Below are positions 35,401-43,779 of a DNA stretch of 64,000 nt, piece by piece. The position numbers and the translations under genes were made by a program. Source of the stretch: SZUA-442 sp963792405 (GTDB lineage Bacteria; Actinomycetota; Acidimicrobiia; Spongiisociales; UBA5794); NCBI GenBank assembly GCA_963792405.1, contig CAWBVU010000006.1:496001-560000 (forward strand). The letters are read 5' to 3'. Numbering within the stretch: the stretch's first letter is position 1; each line of letters starts with the position of its first letter. The notes beneath the pieces are model-generated. The model searched no databases. It was given only the letters and a program-made list of their open reading frames with translations, and was not told the DNA's origin.

Positions 35401-35923
35401 CCTCGCCGAGTCGAAGGCCGATCTGAAGAAGGTGATCTCCGCGCTCGATGCGAAGATGGTGGAGCTGTTCGAGACCGCGTTCGCCGAGATCGCCGCTCTC
35501 TACCACGAGAACTTCTCGCTCGTGTTCCCCGGTGGGTCCGGTCGACTGCGGCTCACCGACGGCGACGATGCCATGGGCGCCGGTGTCCTCGTCGAGGCGC
35601 AGCCCGCAGGCAAGAAGGTCGGGCGCCTCTCGCTCCTGTCGGGTGGCGAGCGATCGCTGGCGGCGCTGGCCTTCCTGTTCGCCGTGTTCCGCGCTCGTCC
35701 GAGCCCCTTCTACGTGCTCGACGAGGTCGAGGCCGCACTCGACGATGCGAACCTCCACCGGTTCCTCCGTCTCGTCGACACGCTCAGGGCCGACACGCAG
35801 CTCGTGATCATCACCCACCAGCAGCAGACGATGGAGGCGGCGGACGTGTTGTACGGCGTCACGATGGAGCCGGGTGAGTCCACGAAGGTGCTGTCGAAGC
35901 GAATGAGCCCCGTAGCCGTCTAG
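32483..35923 (+). CDS. smc: chromosome segregation protein SMC
   Basis: 1146 residues. N-terminal Walker A GPNGSGKSNILDAIAW, two long coiled-coil arms (about 160-480 and 660-960) around a hinge (about 490-640), and a C-terminal ABC head with signature LLSGGERSLAALAFLF and Walker B YVLDEVEAALDDANL. It is the condensin motor. GTG 32483 lies 8 nt after a TAACCT box, so it is probably transcribed leaderless from its own promoter. ftsY follows on the same strand. No scpA or scpB is in the window. Confidence 0.96.
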   Translation: MKLKHLTLRGFKSFADRTRLDFSSGVNVVVGPNGSGKSNILDAIAWVMGTQATKSLRTEKMEDVVFAGTATRPALSRAEVNLTFANDEETGLLGVAEITITRRIFRDGTSEYELNGAPCRLLDIQELLSDGGIGRHQHVLVGQGHIGDVLNARPEDHRAMIEEAAGVTKHRARRDRAVRRLERTDHDMERLNDILAQQRKALRPLRRQANAAARHDAVRAEAHALRLHLGGEEIRRIRTRLGSAAVEREAALELRDESDAALAALRGRLHQLRADAGEVGSLLTTDTAAAARLETVTERLHRIATVARERARSLEARAEGADERRDDLELERRELQAAIEQARAAEVIGAEDAGRLETALRALEDEERSLAEQISLPAEGVVANLRGDLRALETSAERDHAEREQVVSRIAVLTDRLAEEATEIDALDASIRRTDGRTEGLQAEYERRRGTRAEAQEAWERARSDVDEARIAVAGAVARVEAIDAAVEGLVDATAREIASTAPGISGSLVARLDVPSDMAAAVDAALGMWSDAYVAEGHDLLVDAARAVKAAGTGGVAIVAHGGADDDAASEAMRRFGVDRLIDRLGDAADRRLASAFLGHVVVVEGWQMAHRVVAEMPSVIAVTPEGDVVGAKGMIVAQPDGAGPAALEAARVELEVAEREGHRAASLATSAQRAFDVAREAERSALEELESVEAELAGFVEALAVLERSHAATEAELDRLRSRKGAIDEADAARAERIASLRARVAEFEGEEAERQAAWEALNERRAAVAARRDEARRALERAAGERASQVERRRLSEARLAVIDGEMAQLVLVPRSHESIVELTAIERAAVAAIASVGSKIEVLRERQRSLREQMGAANAELRDAEETRETLDRQRGGASDALNALDIELAELRVRLEAAAEALRRDADAEVAEALAAPRPELADGEDPAERLASLLADLKRMGPINPLAAEEYATLSAEVEELDRQLSDLAESKADLKKVISALDAKMVELFETAFAEIAALYHENFSLVFPGGSGRLRLTDGDDAMGAGVLVEAQPAGKKVGRLSLLSGGERSLAALAFLFAVFRARPSPFYVLDEVEAALDDANLHRFLRLVDTLRADTQLVIITHQQQTMEAADVLYGVTMEPGESTKVLSKRMSPVAV

Positions 35924-35968
35924 CGTTCCGGTGCCAGTCCGCACCCGTACGAGGCAGAGGGTCGAATC

Positions 35969-36988
35969 GTGGAACCAATCGTCATCGTCGCCATCGTGGC
36001 GGTCGCCATCCTGCTCGTGGTCCTTGCGGTCGTCGTGTCGTCGCGGCGCACACCGAAGGCCCCGACGGCCCAGGGGCGGGCTCCGGCACCCGCCGCGCCG
36101 TCCCCGAGGGCACTCAGGGAGCGCCTCGCCCGCACGAGGAATGCGCTCGCCGCTGCCCTCGGCGGCGTCTTCGGGTCGGCGACCATCGACGACGGCGTCT
36201 GGCAGGACATCGAGGACGCCCTCATCAGCGCGGACGTCGGTCCATCCGCCGCCATGGAGGTCGTCGCGGCGGTCAGGGCCACCAGGCCCGAGACGGGGGA
36301 GCAGGCACGCGTCGCACTCGAGGCCGAGCTCACGAGGATGCTCGAACGTGACGATCGGGGGCTCCGACTCTCCGCCACACCGTCCGTGGTGGTCGTCGTC
36401 GGCGTCAATGGCACCGGGAAGACGACGAGCATCGCCAAGATCGCCAAGCACCTCGCCGACGACGGCAAGACGGTCGTCCTGGGCGCCGCCGACACCTACC
36501 GTGCCGCCGCCGACTCCCAACTGAGGGCGTGGGGTGAGCGTGTGGGCGTTCCCGTCGTGAGCGGTGGGGAGGGAACGGATCCCGCCTCCGTCGCCTACGA
36601 CGCCTATGCGAGGGCCCGTTCCGAGGGCGCAGACGTGGTGATCGTCGACACGGCCGGACGGCTGCACTCACAGGCGAACCTCATGGACGAGCTCCGGAAG
36701 GTGATCCGCGTGCTCGACCGGGAGGCGGGGGGGATCGACGAGGTGCTCCTCGTGCTCGACGGCACGGTCGGCCAGAACGGCATCGTGCAGGCCCGGTCGT
36801 TCACCGAGGCGGTCGGCGTGACGGGGGTGGTCCTGACCAAGCTCGACGGCACGGCCCGCGGTGGTGTTGCGATCGCAGTCGAGACGCAGTTGGATGTCCC
36901 CGTCAAGCTGATCGGCGTAGGAGAGGGCATGGACGATCTGATTCCCTTCGTTCCCGGTGATTTCGTGGAAGCGCTCCTCGACGAATGA
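35969..36988 (+). CDS. ftsY: signal recognition particle receptor FtsY
   Basis: 339 residues from GTG 35969. An N-terminal hydrophobic helix (IVIVAIVAVAILLVVLAVVV) anchors it to the membrane; a short basic/proline linker leads to the NG GTPase: GVNGTGKTTSIAKIAKHL, DTYRAAADSQLRAW, DTAGRL, TKLDGTARGG and GVGEGMDDLIPF. It docks Ffh-ribosome complexes. The stop overlaps the cdd start (ATGA). Confidence 0.96.
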   Translation: MEPIVIVAIVAVAILLVVLAVVVSSRRTPKAPTAQGRAPAPAAPSPRALRERLARTRNALAAALGGVFGSATIDDGVWQDIEDALISADVGPSAAMEVVAAVRATRPETGEQARVALEAELTRMLERDDRGLRLSATPSVVVVVGVNGTGKTTSIAKIAKHLADDGKTVVLGAADTYRAAADSQLRAWGERVGVPVVSGGEGTDPASVAYDAYARARSEGADVVIVDTAGRLHSQANLMDELRKVIRVLDREAGGIDEVLLVLDGTVGQNGIVQARSFTEAVGVTGVVLTKLDGTARGGVAIAVETQLDVPVKLIGVGEGMDDLIPFVPGDFVEALLDE

Positions 36989-37398
36989 CCGACGCGGAGC
37001 TGCTCGCCCTCGCATCCGAGGCAGCCGAGCGCGCCTATGCCCCGTATTCGCACTTCCGGGTCGGGGCGGCGATCGTGACCGACACCGGCGATGTCGTCCG
37101 AGGCGCCAACATCGAGAACGCGGCGTTCGGTTCGACGGTGTGTGCCGAGACCAACGCCATCACGACCGCCGTGGCCTCCGGCGCCCGGCGCGTCACGACT
37201 GTGGCCGTCGTGTGCCTCGACGGTGACCTGTGCACCCCGTGCGGCGACTGCAGGCAGGTGATGCGTGAGTTCGGCGTCGTGCGCGTGGTGATGCGCGACG
37301 GCGATGGCGGTGCGCGGTCGGTCCTGCTCGAGGACCTGCTTCCCGAGTCCTTCGGGCCCGCGGCGTTCGACCCGGACGCCTTCGCCCCCGGCCCCTAG
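36985..37398 (+). CDS. cdd: cytidine deaminase
   Basis: 137 residues. Zinc/catalytic motifs VCAETNAI (first Cys ligand with catalytic Glu) and PCGDCRQVMREF (two Cys ligands) plus YAPYSHFRVGAAI place it in the homotetrameric CDA class. Deaminates cytidine and deoxycytidine. Translationally coupled to ftsY by a 4-bp overlap, although its function belongs with the nearby punA-deoA-upp genes on the other strand. Confidence 0.95.
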   Translation: MTDAELLALASEAAERAYAPYSHFRVGAAIVTDTGDVVRGANIENAAFGSTVCAETNAITTAVASGARRVTTVAVVCLDGDLCTPCGDCRQVMREFGVVRVVMRDGDGGARSVLLEDLLPESFGPAAFDPDAFAPGP

Positions 37399-37399
37399 C

Positions 37400-37441
37400 C
37401 CGCCCGAGGGGCGTCCCCGTGCGGGTCGGCGCCCCCGGCGG
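37400..37441. terminator. bidirectional GC hairpin between cdd and etfA
   Basis: CCGCC-cga-GGGGCG ... CGCCCC-c-GGCGG: two nested stems (5 and 6 bp) around a 16-nt loop, between convergent genes. Position suggests termination on both strands; no T-tract. Confidence 0.5.
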
Positions 37442-37453
37442 ATGGCGAGCGGC

Positions 37454-38398
37454 TCAACCCCTGGCCTTCAACGCCTCGATGAGCTGGGGGACGACCTTGT
37501 GGACATCCCCCACGACACCGAGGTCGGCGATGCCGAAGATCGGTGCGTCGGGGTCCTTGTTGATCGCGATGATCGTGGAGGAGCCCTTCATGCCGACCAC
37601 GTGCTGCATGGCCCCCGAGATGCCACATGCGATGTACACGCTGGGCTTGACCGTCTTCCCTGTCTGGCCGACCTGATACGAGTACGGCACCCATCCGGCG
37701 TCCACGACGGCCCTCGTGCCGCCCACGGCGCCGCCGAGCAGCCCGGCGAGCTCGTCGATCATCGCGAACTTCTCCGGCGCGCCGAGGCCGCGGCCACCGG
37801 AGACCACGATCGACGCCGACTCGAGCGCAGGGCCCTCGGTCGCCTCGACGTGGCGCGCCGTGACCACCGCGGCGCCCGACCGGCCCGTGTCGGGCATGGC
37901 CACGCTCGTGATCGAAGGTACGCCACCCCCGGACGGCTCCGCGACGAACGCCTTCGGTCGGGTCACGACGATCGCAGGCCCGCCCGCTGAGATGGAGGTC
38001 GACACCGTGAGCGTGCCCCCGAGGATCTCGGAGCGCACCACCGTCGACCCCTCGCGGGAGACGTCGAGTGCGTTGGACACGACGGGTCTGCCGAGCCGGG
38101 CGCCCAACCTGCCCGCGACGTCCCTGTCGAGCGTCGAGGGGCCGAACAGCACGAGGTCGTCCGCGCCGACGAGCTCTGCGAGGGCCGCCGCGGCGGGGGC
38201 GGAGGGCAGCGCATCGCCCGTGTCGAGGAGGTGGACCTCGCCGACGCCATGGTCGCCGAGCGAGGCGAACGCGTCGGGGGATCCGGCCCCCACGTGGAGG
38301 GCTTTCACGTCGCCGAACGAGCGGGCCTTGCTCGCGAGTTCGAGGGCGCCCGGTGCCAGCGTGCCGGCGTCGTCGGTCGAGAGGATCCAGGTCGTCAT
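37454..38398 (-). CDS. etfA: electron transfer flavoprotein, alpha subunit
   Basis: 314 residues. The C-terminal FAD-binding half is typical: SGGRGLG, GQTGKTVKPSVYIACGISGA and INKDPDAPIFGIADLGVVGD. With EtfB it accepts electrons from acyl-CoA dehydrogenases, such as the one at 47.4 kb, and passes them to the quinone pool. ATG 38398 overlaps the etfB stop by one base. Confidence 0.95.
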   Translation of the reverse strand: MTTWILSTDDAGTLAPGALELASKARSFGDVKALHVGAGSPDAFASLGDHGVGEVHLLDTGDALPSAPAAAALAELVGADDLVLFGPSTLDRDVAGRLGARLGRPVVSNALDVSREGSTVVRSEILGGTLTVSTSISAGGPAIVVTRPKAFVAEPSGGGVPSITSVAMPDTGRSGAAVVTARHVEATEGPALESASIVVSGGRGLGAPEKFAMIDELAGLLGGAVGGTRAVVDAGWVPYSYQVGQTGKTVKPSVYIACGISGAMQHVVGMKGSSTIIAINKDPDAPIFGIADLGVVGDVHKVVPQLIEALKARG

Positions 38399-39156
38399 CA
38401 GATCACCTTCACTTCTTCGAGCATGGCGACGATGCGCTGGAAGGCATCGCCGTCGTCCTCGACGATCTCGCCCGCCTCACGCGCAGCGACGGGTGCGACA
38501 CCGGTGATCGCCTGCTGCGCCGAGGTCGAGACGCCGAGGTCGGCGAGGGTGAGGGCCTCCACCGGCTTCGACTTCGCCTGCATGATCCCCTTGAAGGTCG
38601 GGTAGCGGGGCTCGAGCACGCCCGCCGTGACGGCGAGGAGGGCAGGGAGGGGAGAGGTCACCACGTCGTACCCGGATGCCGTCTGTCGTTCGATCGTCAC
38701 GGCGCCGTCGGCCACGTCGACCTTCCGAGCGAACGTGAGGCACGGCACGTCGAGGAGCTCCGACATCATCTGGGGCATGACCCCCGAGTAGCCATCGGTC
38801 GATTCCGTGCCCGTGATGATGAGGTCGTACTCGCCCCGTGCGATCGCCGCGCTCAGGACCGTGGCGGTGGTGAGGGCGTCGGATCCCCGGAGGGAGGGGT
38901 CGTCGACGATCACGGCCCCGTCGGCGCCCATGGCGAGCGCCTGTCGGATCCCCTGCAGCGTCCCCGACGGTGACATCGAGAACAGGGTGACGGTTCCTCC
39001 GCTCGCCTCCGCGAGTTGGAGACCCACTTCGATCCCGTAGCGGTCGGTGTCGTCGAGGACCTGGTCGTCGGGGCGCACGACCCAGTGGTGCTCGTCATCG
39101 AGCGCATAGGGGGTCGCCGGGTCGGGGATCTGCTTCACACAGACCGCGATGTTCAT
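38398..39156 (-). CDS. etfB: electron transfer flavoprotein, beta subunit
   Basis: 252 residues. MNIAVCVKQIPDP at the start and the EtfB signature with AMP-binding loop (GTESTDGYSGVMPQMMSELL) are clear. First gene of etfBA; SD AAGGAG before ATG 39156. The promoter (TTGAGC-N17-TACCAT, minus strand) is overlapped by a palindromic operator, so expression is probably repressor controlled. Confidence 0.95.
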   Translation of the reverse strand: MNIAVCVKQIPDPATPYALDDEHHWVVRPDDQVLDDTDRYGIEVGLQLAEASGGTVTLFSMSPSGTLQGIRQALAMGADGAVIVDDPSLRGSDALTTATVLSAAIARGEYDLIITGTESTDGYSGVMPQMMSELLDVPCLTFARKVDVADGAVTIERQTASGYDVVTSPLPALLAVTAGVLEPRYPTFKGIMQAKSKPVEALTLADLGVSTSAQQAITGVAPVAAREAGEIVEDDGDAFQRIVAMLEEVKVI

Positions 39157-39188
39157 GGCGATTCCGCTCCTTCGGTGCTGGTCGTCCC

Positions 39189-39217
39189 ATGGTACGGACT
39201 TTTGAGCATGTGCTCAA
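39189..39217 (-). promoter_or_regulatory. etfBA promoter
   Basis: On the minus strand TTGAGC (39212-39217) and TACCAT (39189-39194) are separated by exactly 17 bp, 33 bp before the etfB start. The -35 and the spacer lie largely within the palindrome at 39200-39219. Confidence 0.6.
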
Positions 39218-39219
39218 AA
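39200..39219. promoter_or_regulatory. palindromic operator over the etfBA promoter
   Basis: TTTTGAGCA-TG-TGCTCAAAA: two perfect 9-bp inverted arms with a 2-bp centre. Its size and symmetry fit a TetR-family dimer site. Placement over the -35 and spacer implies repression of etfBA. ETF and fatty-acid genes in other bacteria are commonly under TetR-type acyl-CoA-responsive repressors; the specific regulator is unknown here. Confidence 0.7.
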
Positions 39220-39245
39220 TCTGCGCTGCCCGCGGCTGGGTGCCG

Positions 39246-40088
39246 TCACCCCTGCCGCGGGCCCTCCTCGACGAGCACCGGCAGCATGTCGTCGAGCACA
39301 CCGGCGAAGGTGCTCCGCGCACGATCCGCAGTCCGCGTGACCTCATCGTGGGACAGGGGGGTGGGGGAGATCCCTGCAGCGAGGTTCGTGACGAGCGAGA
39401 TCGCCGCGACCTGGGCGCCCATGTGGCGCAGGGCGATCGCCTCCGGGACGGTCGACATGCCCACCAGGTCCGCACCCATGCGCTTGGCCATCTGCACCTC
39501 GGCCGGAGTCTCGTAGGTCGGCCCGAGGAACCAGGCGTACACGCCCTCCTTCCGTGGGACCGAGCGCATCATGAGGATCGCACCGAGTCGCGCCCTGAGC
39601 TGCGTGGAGTACACCTCCGTCATGTCGGGGAACCGTGGCCCGAGACGGTCGTCGTTGGGGCCGAGGAGCGGGTTCCGACCGGTGAGGTTGAGATGGTCCG
39701 TGATCACGACCAGGTCACCCGGGGCGAACCCCTCGTTGACACCGCCTGCGGCGTTGGTGAGCAGCACGCGACCGGCTCCGGTGGCGACGGCGGTTCGCAC
39801 ACCGAACACCACGTCCTCCATGTCCCATCCCTCGTAGGCGTGGACTCGACCCGCGAACACGAGGAGGGCCTTGTCACCGACGGGTACCGAGAACAGGGAG
39901 CCTCCGTGACCGGCGACCTGGGGGACCGGGAATCCGGGGATCGTCTCGTACCTGAGCTCCACGGCGCCGGGCAACGACCGGGCGTAGTCCGACAGGCCCG
40001 AGCCCAGCACGATCGCACCATGGTGGCGTTCGCGCTCGGTGCGGGCCGCGATGACGGTCGCGGCGGCCATGATCGTGTGGTAGCTCAC
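39246..40088 (-). CDS. punA: purine nucleoside phosphorylase
   Basis: 280 residues of the trimeric PNP class: VLGSGLSDYARSL phosphate loop, GHGGSLFSV, FAGRVHAYEGW and VLLTNAAGGVN. Phosphorolyses inosine and guanosine to base plus ribose-1-phosphate. ATG 40088 overlaps the deoA stop by 4 bp, so it belongs to the upp-ATL-deoA-punA transcription unit. Confidence 0.94.
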   Translation of the reverse strand: MSYHTIMAAATVIAARTERERHHGAIVLGSGLSDYARSLPGAVELRYETIPGFPVPQVAGHGGSLFSVPVGDKALLVFAGRVHAYEGWDMEDVVFGVRTAVATGAGRVLLTNAAGGVNEGFAPGDLVVITDHLNLTGRNPLLGPNDDRLGPRFPDMTEVYSTQLRARLGAILMMRSVPRKEGVYAWFLGPTYETPAEVQMAKRMGADLVGMSTVPEAIALRHMGAQVAAISLVTNLAAGISPTPLSHDEVTRTADRARSTFAGVLDDMLPVLVEEGPRQG

Positions 40089-41392
40089 GTGATCACCCCC
40101 AGGATGAGATCGGGTTTCGGCGTGGGCTCATCAGCGATGTGCCACGCATCGCCGAGGACGCTCAGCGCGCTGTCGAGGGCCGATTGGTCATTCCATGCGA
40201 CTCGAGCCAGGGGATCCCCCGTCGACACCTGGTCGCCGACCTTGGCTTCGATGGAGAAACCGACCGAGGGATCGATGACGTCCTTCTTCCTCGATCTCCC
40301 CGCGCCGAGCCGGACCGAGGCGAAACCGATGTCGAGCGCGTCACACCTGGTGACCCAGCCGGCGTGTGGCGATGTGATCACGTACTCGTGCTGCGCTGAC
40401 GGCAGGATGGTGGTGTCCTCGATGACCCGAGGATCTCCTCCCTGGTGCTGGATGAGACGCGCCATGACGTCGAGAGCGGCACCGGACGATATGGCCCGTT
40501 CGGCCATCGCTCGCGCAGAGTCTGCGTCGGCGATCCCCGCCAGGCTGATCATCTCGGAGGCGAATGTCAGGGTCAGCTCGGTCACATCGGCAGGCCCCTC
40601 GCCGCGCAGCACGGCGATGGATTCGATGATTTCGTTGGCGTTGCCGACCTCACGACCGAGGGGCTGCGACATGTCCGTCAGGTACGCCGTGACCGGGGTT
40701 CCGTTGATCCTGCCCATCTCGACCATCGTCGAGGCGAGGAGCGTCGAGTCCGCCAGGGTCCGGTTGTAGGCGCCGCTGCCGACCTTGACGTCGAGGAGAA
40801 GGGCATCGATGTCCTCCGCCAGCTTCTTGGACATGATCGACGATGCGATGAGTGGAAGGGACGGAACGGTTGCGGTGGCATCACGCAACGCGTACAAGTG
40901 CCGATCGGCAGGAACCAGTGTCTCCGTCTGACCCGCCATGACGACGCCGATGTCGTTGAGCTGCTCAGGGAAGGCCCATGGCGAGATGTCGGTGGTGAAG
41001 CCCGGAATCGACTCGAGTTTGTCGAGCGTTCCGCCGGTGTGGGCGAGGCTGCGTCCCGAGATCATCGGCACGGCGATCCCGCAGGCCGCGACGATCGGGG
41101 CGAGCGGTATCGAGATCTTGTCCCCGACCCCCCCTGTCGAGTGCTTGTCGATCTTCGGCTTCGCGACGGTCGACAGGTCGAGGGTCTCGCCGGAGTGGAG
41201 CATGGCCGCGGTCCACGCCGCAAGCTCCTCCGCATCGAAGCCGTTGAGCAGGACCGCCATGAGGAATGCCGACATCTGATAGTCCGCGATCCGGTGCCCC
41301 GTGTATTCGGCGATCATCCACGCCAATTGGTCCGTCGACAGGGTGCCCCGATCGCGCTTGGTGCCGATCAGTTCGACCATCGAGTATGTCAT
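40085..41392 (-). CDS. deoA: thymidine/pyrimidine-nucleoside phosphorylase
   Basis: 435 residues. The family signature SGRSLAHTGGTLDKLESIPG and the phosphate/nucleoside site KHSTGGVGDKISIPLAPIVA are intact, with the C-terminal beta-strand domain present. Splits thymidine or uridine to base and pentose-1-phosphate. Overlaps the ATL gene (ATGA) upstream and punA downstream. Thymidine versus broader pyrimidine specificity is not resolvable. Confidence 0.94.
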   Translation of the reverse strand: MTYSMVELIGTKRDRGTLSTDQLAWMIAEYTGHRIADYQMSAFLMAVLLNGFDAEELAAWTAAMLHSGETLDLSTVAKPKIDKHSTGGVGDKISIPLAPIVAACGIAVPMISGRSLAHTGGTLDKLESIPGFTTDISPWAFPEQLNDIGVVMAGQTETLVPADRHLYALRDATATVPSLPLIASSIMSKKLAEDIDALLLDVKVGSGAYNRTLADSTLLASTMVEMGRINGTPVTAYLTDMSQPLGREVGNANEIIESIAVLRGEGPADVTELTLTFASEMISLAGIADADSARAMAERAISSGAALDVMARLIQHQGGDPRVIEDTTILPSAQHEYVITSPHAGWVTRCDALDIGFASVRLGAGRSRKKDVIDPSVGFSIEAKVGDQVSTGDPLARVAWNDQSALDSALSVLGDAWHIADEPTPKPDLILGVIT

Positions 41393-41676
41393 GAAGGTTC
41401 TCTCCTCCTCACGCGTCCGTTCGACACGGTGACGCCTTCTGCCCGGAGGAGTTCAGCGTGTTCCGCTTCGCAACCCGGCACCAACCGACCGCTTGCGGTG
41501 ACGACCCTCCACCAGGGAAGGCCACTCGTCGTGCGCAGGAGGTTCCCGACGGCCCGTGCGGCGCCGGGGAAGCCTGCGTCGAGGGCCACCTCACCGTAGC
41601 TCGCTACTGCGCCCTCCGGTATCGCTCGCACGATGTCCTTCACGGAGGCCTCGAAGTCCTGATCGATCCTCGTCAT
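41389..41676 (-). CDS. alkyltransferase-like (ATL) DNA-binding protein
   Basis: 95 residues matching the C-terminal domain of O6-alkylguanine-DNA alkyltransferase: VRAIPEGAVASYGEVA and AARAVGNLLRT. The reactive PCHRV motif is replaced by PWWRVV, so the acceptor Cys is missing. Such ATL proteins bind alkylated guanine and recruit nucleotide excision repair. It sits between upp and deoA, sharing their operon. Confidence 0.92.
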   Translation of the reverse strand: MTRIDQDFEASVKDIVRAIPEGAVASYGEVALDAGFPGAARAVGNLLRTTSGLPWWRVVTASGRLVPGCEAEHAELLRAEGVTVSNGRVRRREPS

Positions 41677-41689
41677 CAGTTGACCTCGT

Positions 41690-42307
41690 TCACAGCGTCC
41701 CGAAGAGGCGGTCGCCCATGTCGCCGAGGCCGGGGACGATGTACGCCTTGTCGTTGAGCTCCCTGTCGAACGCCGCGGCCACGATCCGCACGTCCGGGTG
41801 GTCCCGATACATGCGTGCGACCCCGTCGGGCGCGGTCACGACGCACAACGCCGTGATCGTCCTCGCACCCGAGTGTTTCACCTTGTCGACGGCCCACGAC
41901 AGGGATCCGCCCGTGGCGAGCATCGGCTCGCAGATGAGCACCCAGGTGTCGGAGAGGTCGGGGAGTTTCGAGTAGTACTCCTGGGGAAGGGTGGTCTCCT
42001 CGTCCCGCGCCACGCCCGCGAACCCGATCTTGACGTCGGGGATCATGTCGAGGACGGCGTCGAGCATGCCGAGGCCGGCTCTGAGGACCGGCACGGCCAC
42101 CACGTTGCGCACGGCGAATCCCCTCGTGGTCTCGAGTGGCGTCGTGATGTCGAACTCGTGGACCGGGAGGGCCTTCGTCGCCTCGAGGACGAGGGTGTAG
42201 GTCAGGCCCCTCGCCGCGGCGCGGAATTGCTGGGGTTGGGTGCGTTCGTCCCGTAGGACGGTCAGGTAGTGGCGCGTCAGGGGATGGTCGATCACCGTGA
42301 GGTTCAT
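41690..42307 (-). CDS. upp: uracil phosphoribosyltransferase
   Basis: 205 residues. PRPP loop CEPMLATGGSLSWAVDKVK, VARDEETTLPQEYYSKLP and C-terminal PGLGDMGDRLFGTL are diagnostic. Converts uracil and PRPP to UMP. TAGCCT 6 nt before ATG 42307 suggests a leaderless transcript heading the salvage operon. Divergent from ffh. Confidence 0.96.
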   Translation of the reverse strand: MNLTVIDHPLTRHYLTVLRDERTQPQQFRAAARGLTYTLVLEATKALPVHEFDITTPLETTRGFAVRNVVAVPVLRAGLGMLDAVLDMIPDVKIGFAGVARDEETTLPQEYYSKLPDLSDTWVLICEPMLATGGSLSWAVDKVKHSGARTITALCVVTAPDGVARMYRDHPDVRIVAAAFDRELNDKAYIVPGLGDMGDRLFGTL

Positions 42308-42432
42308 GCACCGAGGCTATCAGGTGTGCGGTGCCGCGGTCCTCGCCTCCCTCTGGTGGGGCCTCCTCGGATGCGTGTCATCCGTCGTGGAGCCGATGGC
42401 TCATCCCCCCATGGCGCCATACACTCATGGCC

Positions 42433-43776
42433 ATGTTCGACACGCTCTCGAGCCGCCTCGGCGGCGTCTTCGACAGGCTCCGCAGCAAGGGCCGGCTCTC
42501 GGAAGAGGATGTCGACGCGGCGCTGCGCGAGGTGCGCCTTGCCCTCCTCGAGGCGGACGTGAACCTGTCGGTGGTCAAGTCCTTCCTCGAAAGGGTGCGG
42601 GAGCGGGCGGTGGGTATCGAGGTCAGCAAGAGCCTCACCCCCGGCCAGCAGGTCATCAAGATCGTCCACGAGGAGCTGATCGTCACGCTCGGCGAGCAGG
42701 AGGCCCCCCTGGTGCGGCCCGCGGCACCGCCGCTCGTGATCATGGTCGTGGGCCTCCAGGGGTCGGGGAAGACGACGACGGCGGCAAAGCTGGCCCTGCA
42801 CCTGAAGGGCAAGGGGAAGCGCCCGATGCTCGTCGCGGCCGACCTCCAGCGACCCGCGGCGATCGAGCAGCTCGAGACGCTCGGGCGACGCATCGGCGTG
42901 CCGGTCCACGCGGAGCGATCCGGCAGGCCCCAGAAGGTCGTCAAGTCGGGGCTCAGGGCCGCGCGTGCCGAGTCGGCCAACGTCGTGATCATCGACACCG
43001 CGGGCCGGTTGCAGATCGACACCGACCTCATGAAGGAGCTCGCTGCGGTCCGCAAGATCGCCAGCCCGGACGAGACGCTCCTCGTGGTCGATGCGATGAC
43101 GGGCCAGGAGGCGGTCAACGTGGCGCTCGGGTTCTCCGGGTACACCGATCTCACGGGTCTCATCATGACGAAGATCGATGGCGATGCCCGCGGCGGCGCC
43201 GCCATCTCCGCACGGGAGGTCACCGGGGTCCCCATCAAGTTCGTCGGGACCGGCGAGACCATCGGCGACCTCGACGCCTTCCACCCGGACCGCATGGCCT
43301 CACGCATCCTCGGCATGGGCGACGTGCTGTCGCTCATCGAGAAGGCCGAGGAGACCTACGACCAGGAGGAGGCGGAACGAGCGGCGAGGAAGATGCTCGA
43401 TGCCACCTTCGACCTCGAGGATTTCCTCGAGCAGTTCCAGCAACTCAGGAAGATGGGGCCTTTGCAGCAGCTGGTTGGTATGCTCCCGGGCGCAGGTTCG
43501 GCCCTGCGGGACATCCAGGTGGATGAGCGACAGCTCGGCCGTGTGGAGGCCATCATCAGGTCGATGACACCTGAGGAGCGCAGGAACCCGAGGATGATCA
43601 ACGGCAGCCGCAAGCGCCGCATCGCTGCCGGATCGGGGACTCGTCCCCAGGACGTCAACGGCGTCCTCAAGCAGTTCGCACAAGCACAGAAGATGATGAA
43701 GGCGATGGCCGGTGGCAAGAGCCCCATACCGGGTCTCTCCCTCCCCGGGATGCCACGCCAGAGCAAGAAGAGGTGA
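42433..43776 (+). CDS. ffh: signal recognition particle protein Ffh
   Basis: 447 residues. NG GTPase motifs GLQGSGKTTTAAKLALHLK, AADLQRPAAIEQL, DTAGRLQID, TKIDGDARGG; M domain with FDLEDFLEQFQQLRKMGP and a methionine/glycine-rich tail. I chose ATG 42433 (MFDTLSSRL) because TACACT ends 7 nt upstream; the ATG at 42427 would sit too close to the -10. Followed by rpsP after 3 bp. Confidence 0.95.
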   Translation: MFDTLSSRLGGVFDRLRSKGRLSEEDVDAALREVRLALLEADVNLSVVKSFLERVRERAVGIEVSKSLTPGQQVIKIVHEELIVTLGEQEAPLVRPAAPPLVIMVVGLQGSGKTTTAAKLALHLKGKGKRPMLVAADLQRPAAIEQLETLGRRIGVPVHAERSGRPQKVVKSGLRAARAESANVVIIDTAGRLQIDTDLMKELAAVRKIASPDETLLVVDAMTGQEAVNVALGFSGYTDLTGLIMTKIDGDARGGAAISAREVTGVPIKFVGTGETIGDLDAFHPDRMASRILGMGDVLSLIEKAEETYDQEEAERAARKMLDATFDLEDFLEQFQQLRKMGPLQQLVGMLPGAGSALRDIQVDERQLGRVEAIIRSMTPEERRNPRMINGSRKRRIAAGSGTRPQDVNGVLKQFAQAQKMMKAMAGGKSPIPGLSLPGMPRQSKKR

Positions 43777-43779
43777 CCG

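Noticed and set aside
34937..36667. 576-residue antisense frame over smc/ftsY
   Set aside because: Shadow; no domain and conflicts with FtsY motifs.
41389..41676. O6-alkylguanine-DNA alkyltransferase (active enzyme)
   Set aside because: The reactive Cys of PCHRV is replaced by Trp (PWWRV), so it is an ATL protein.
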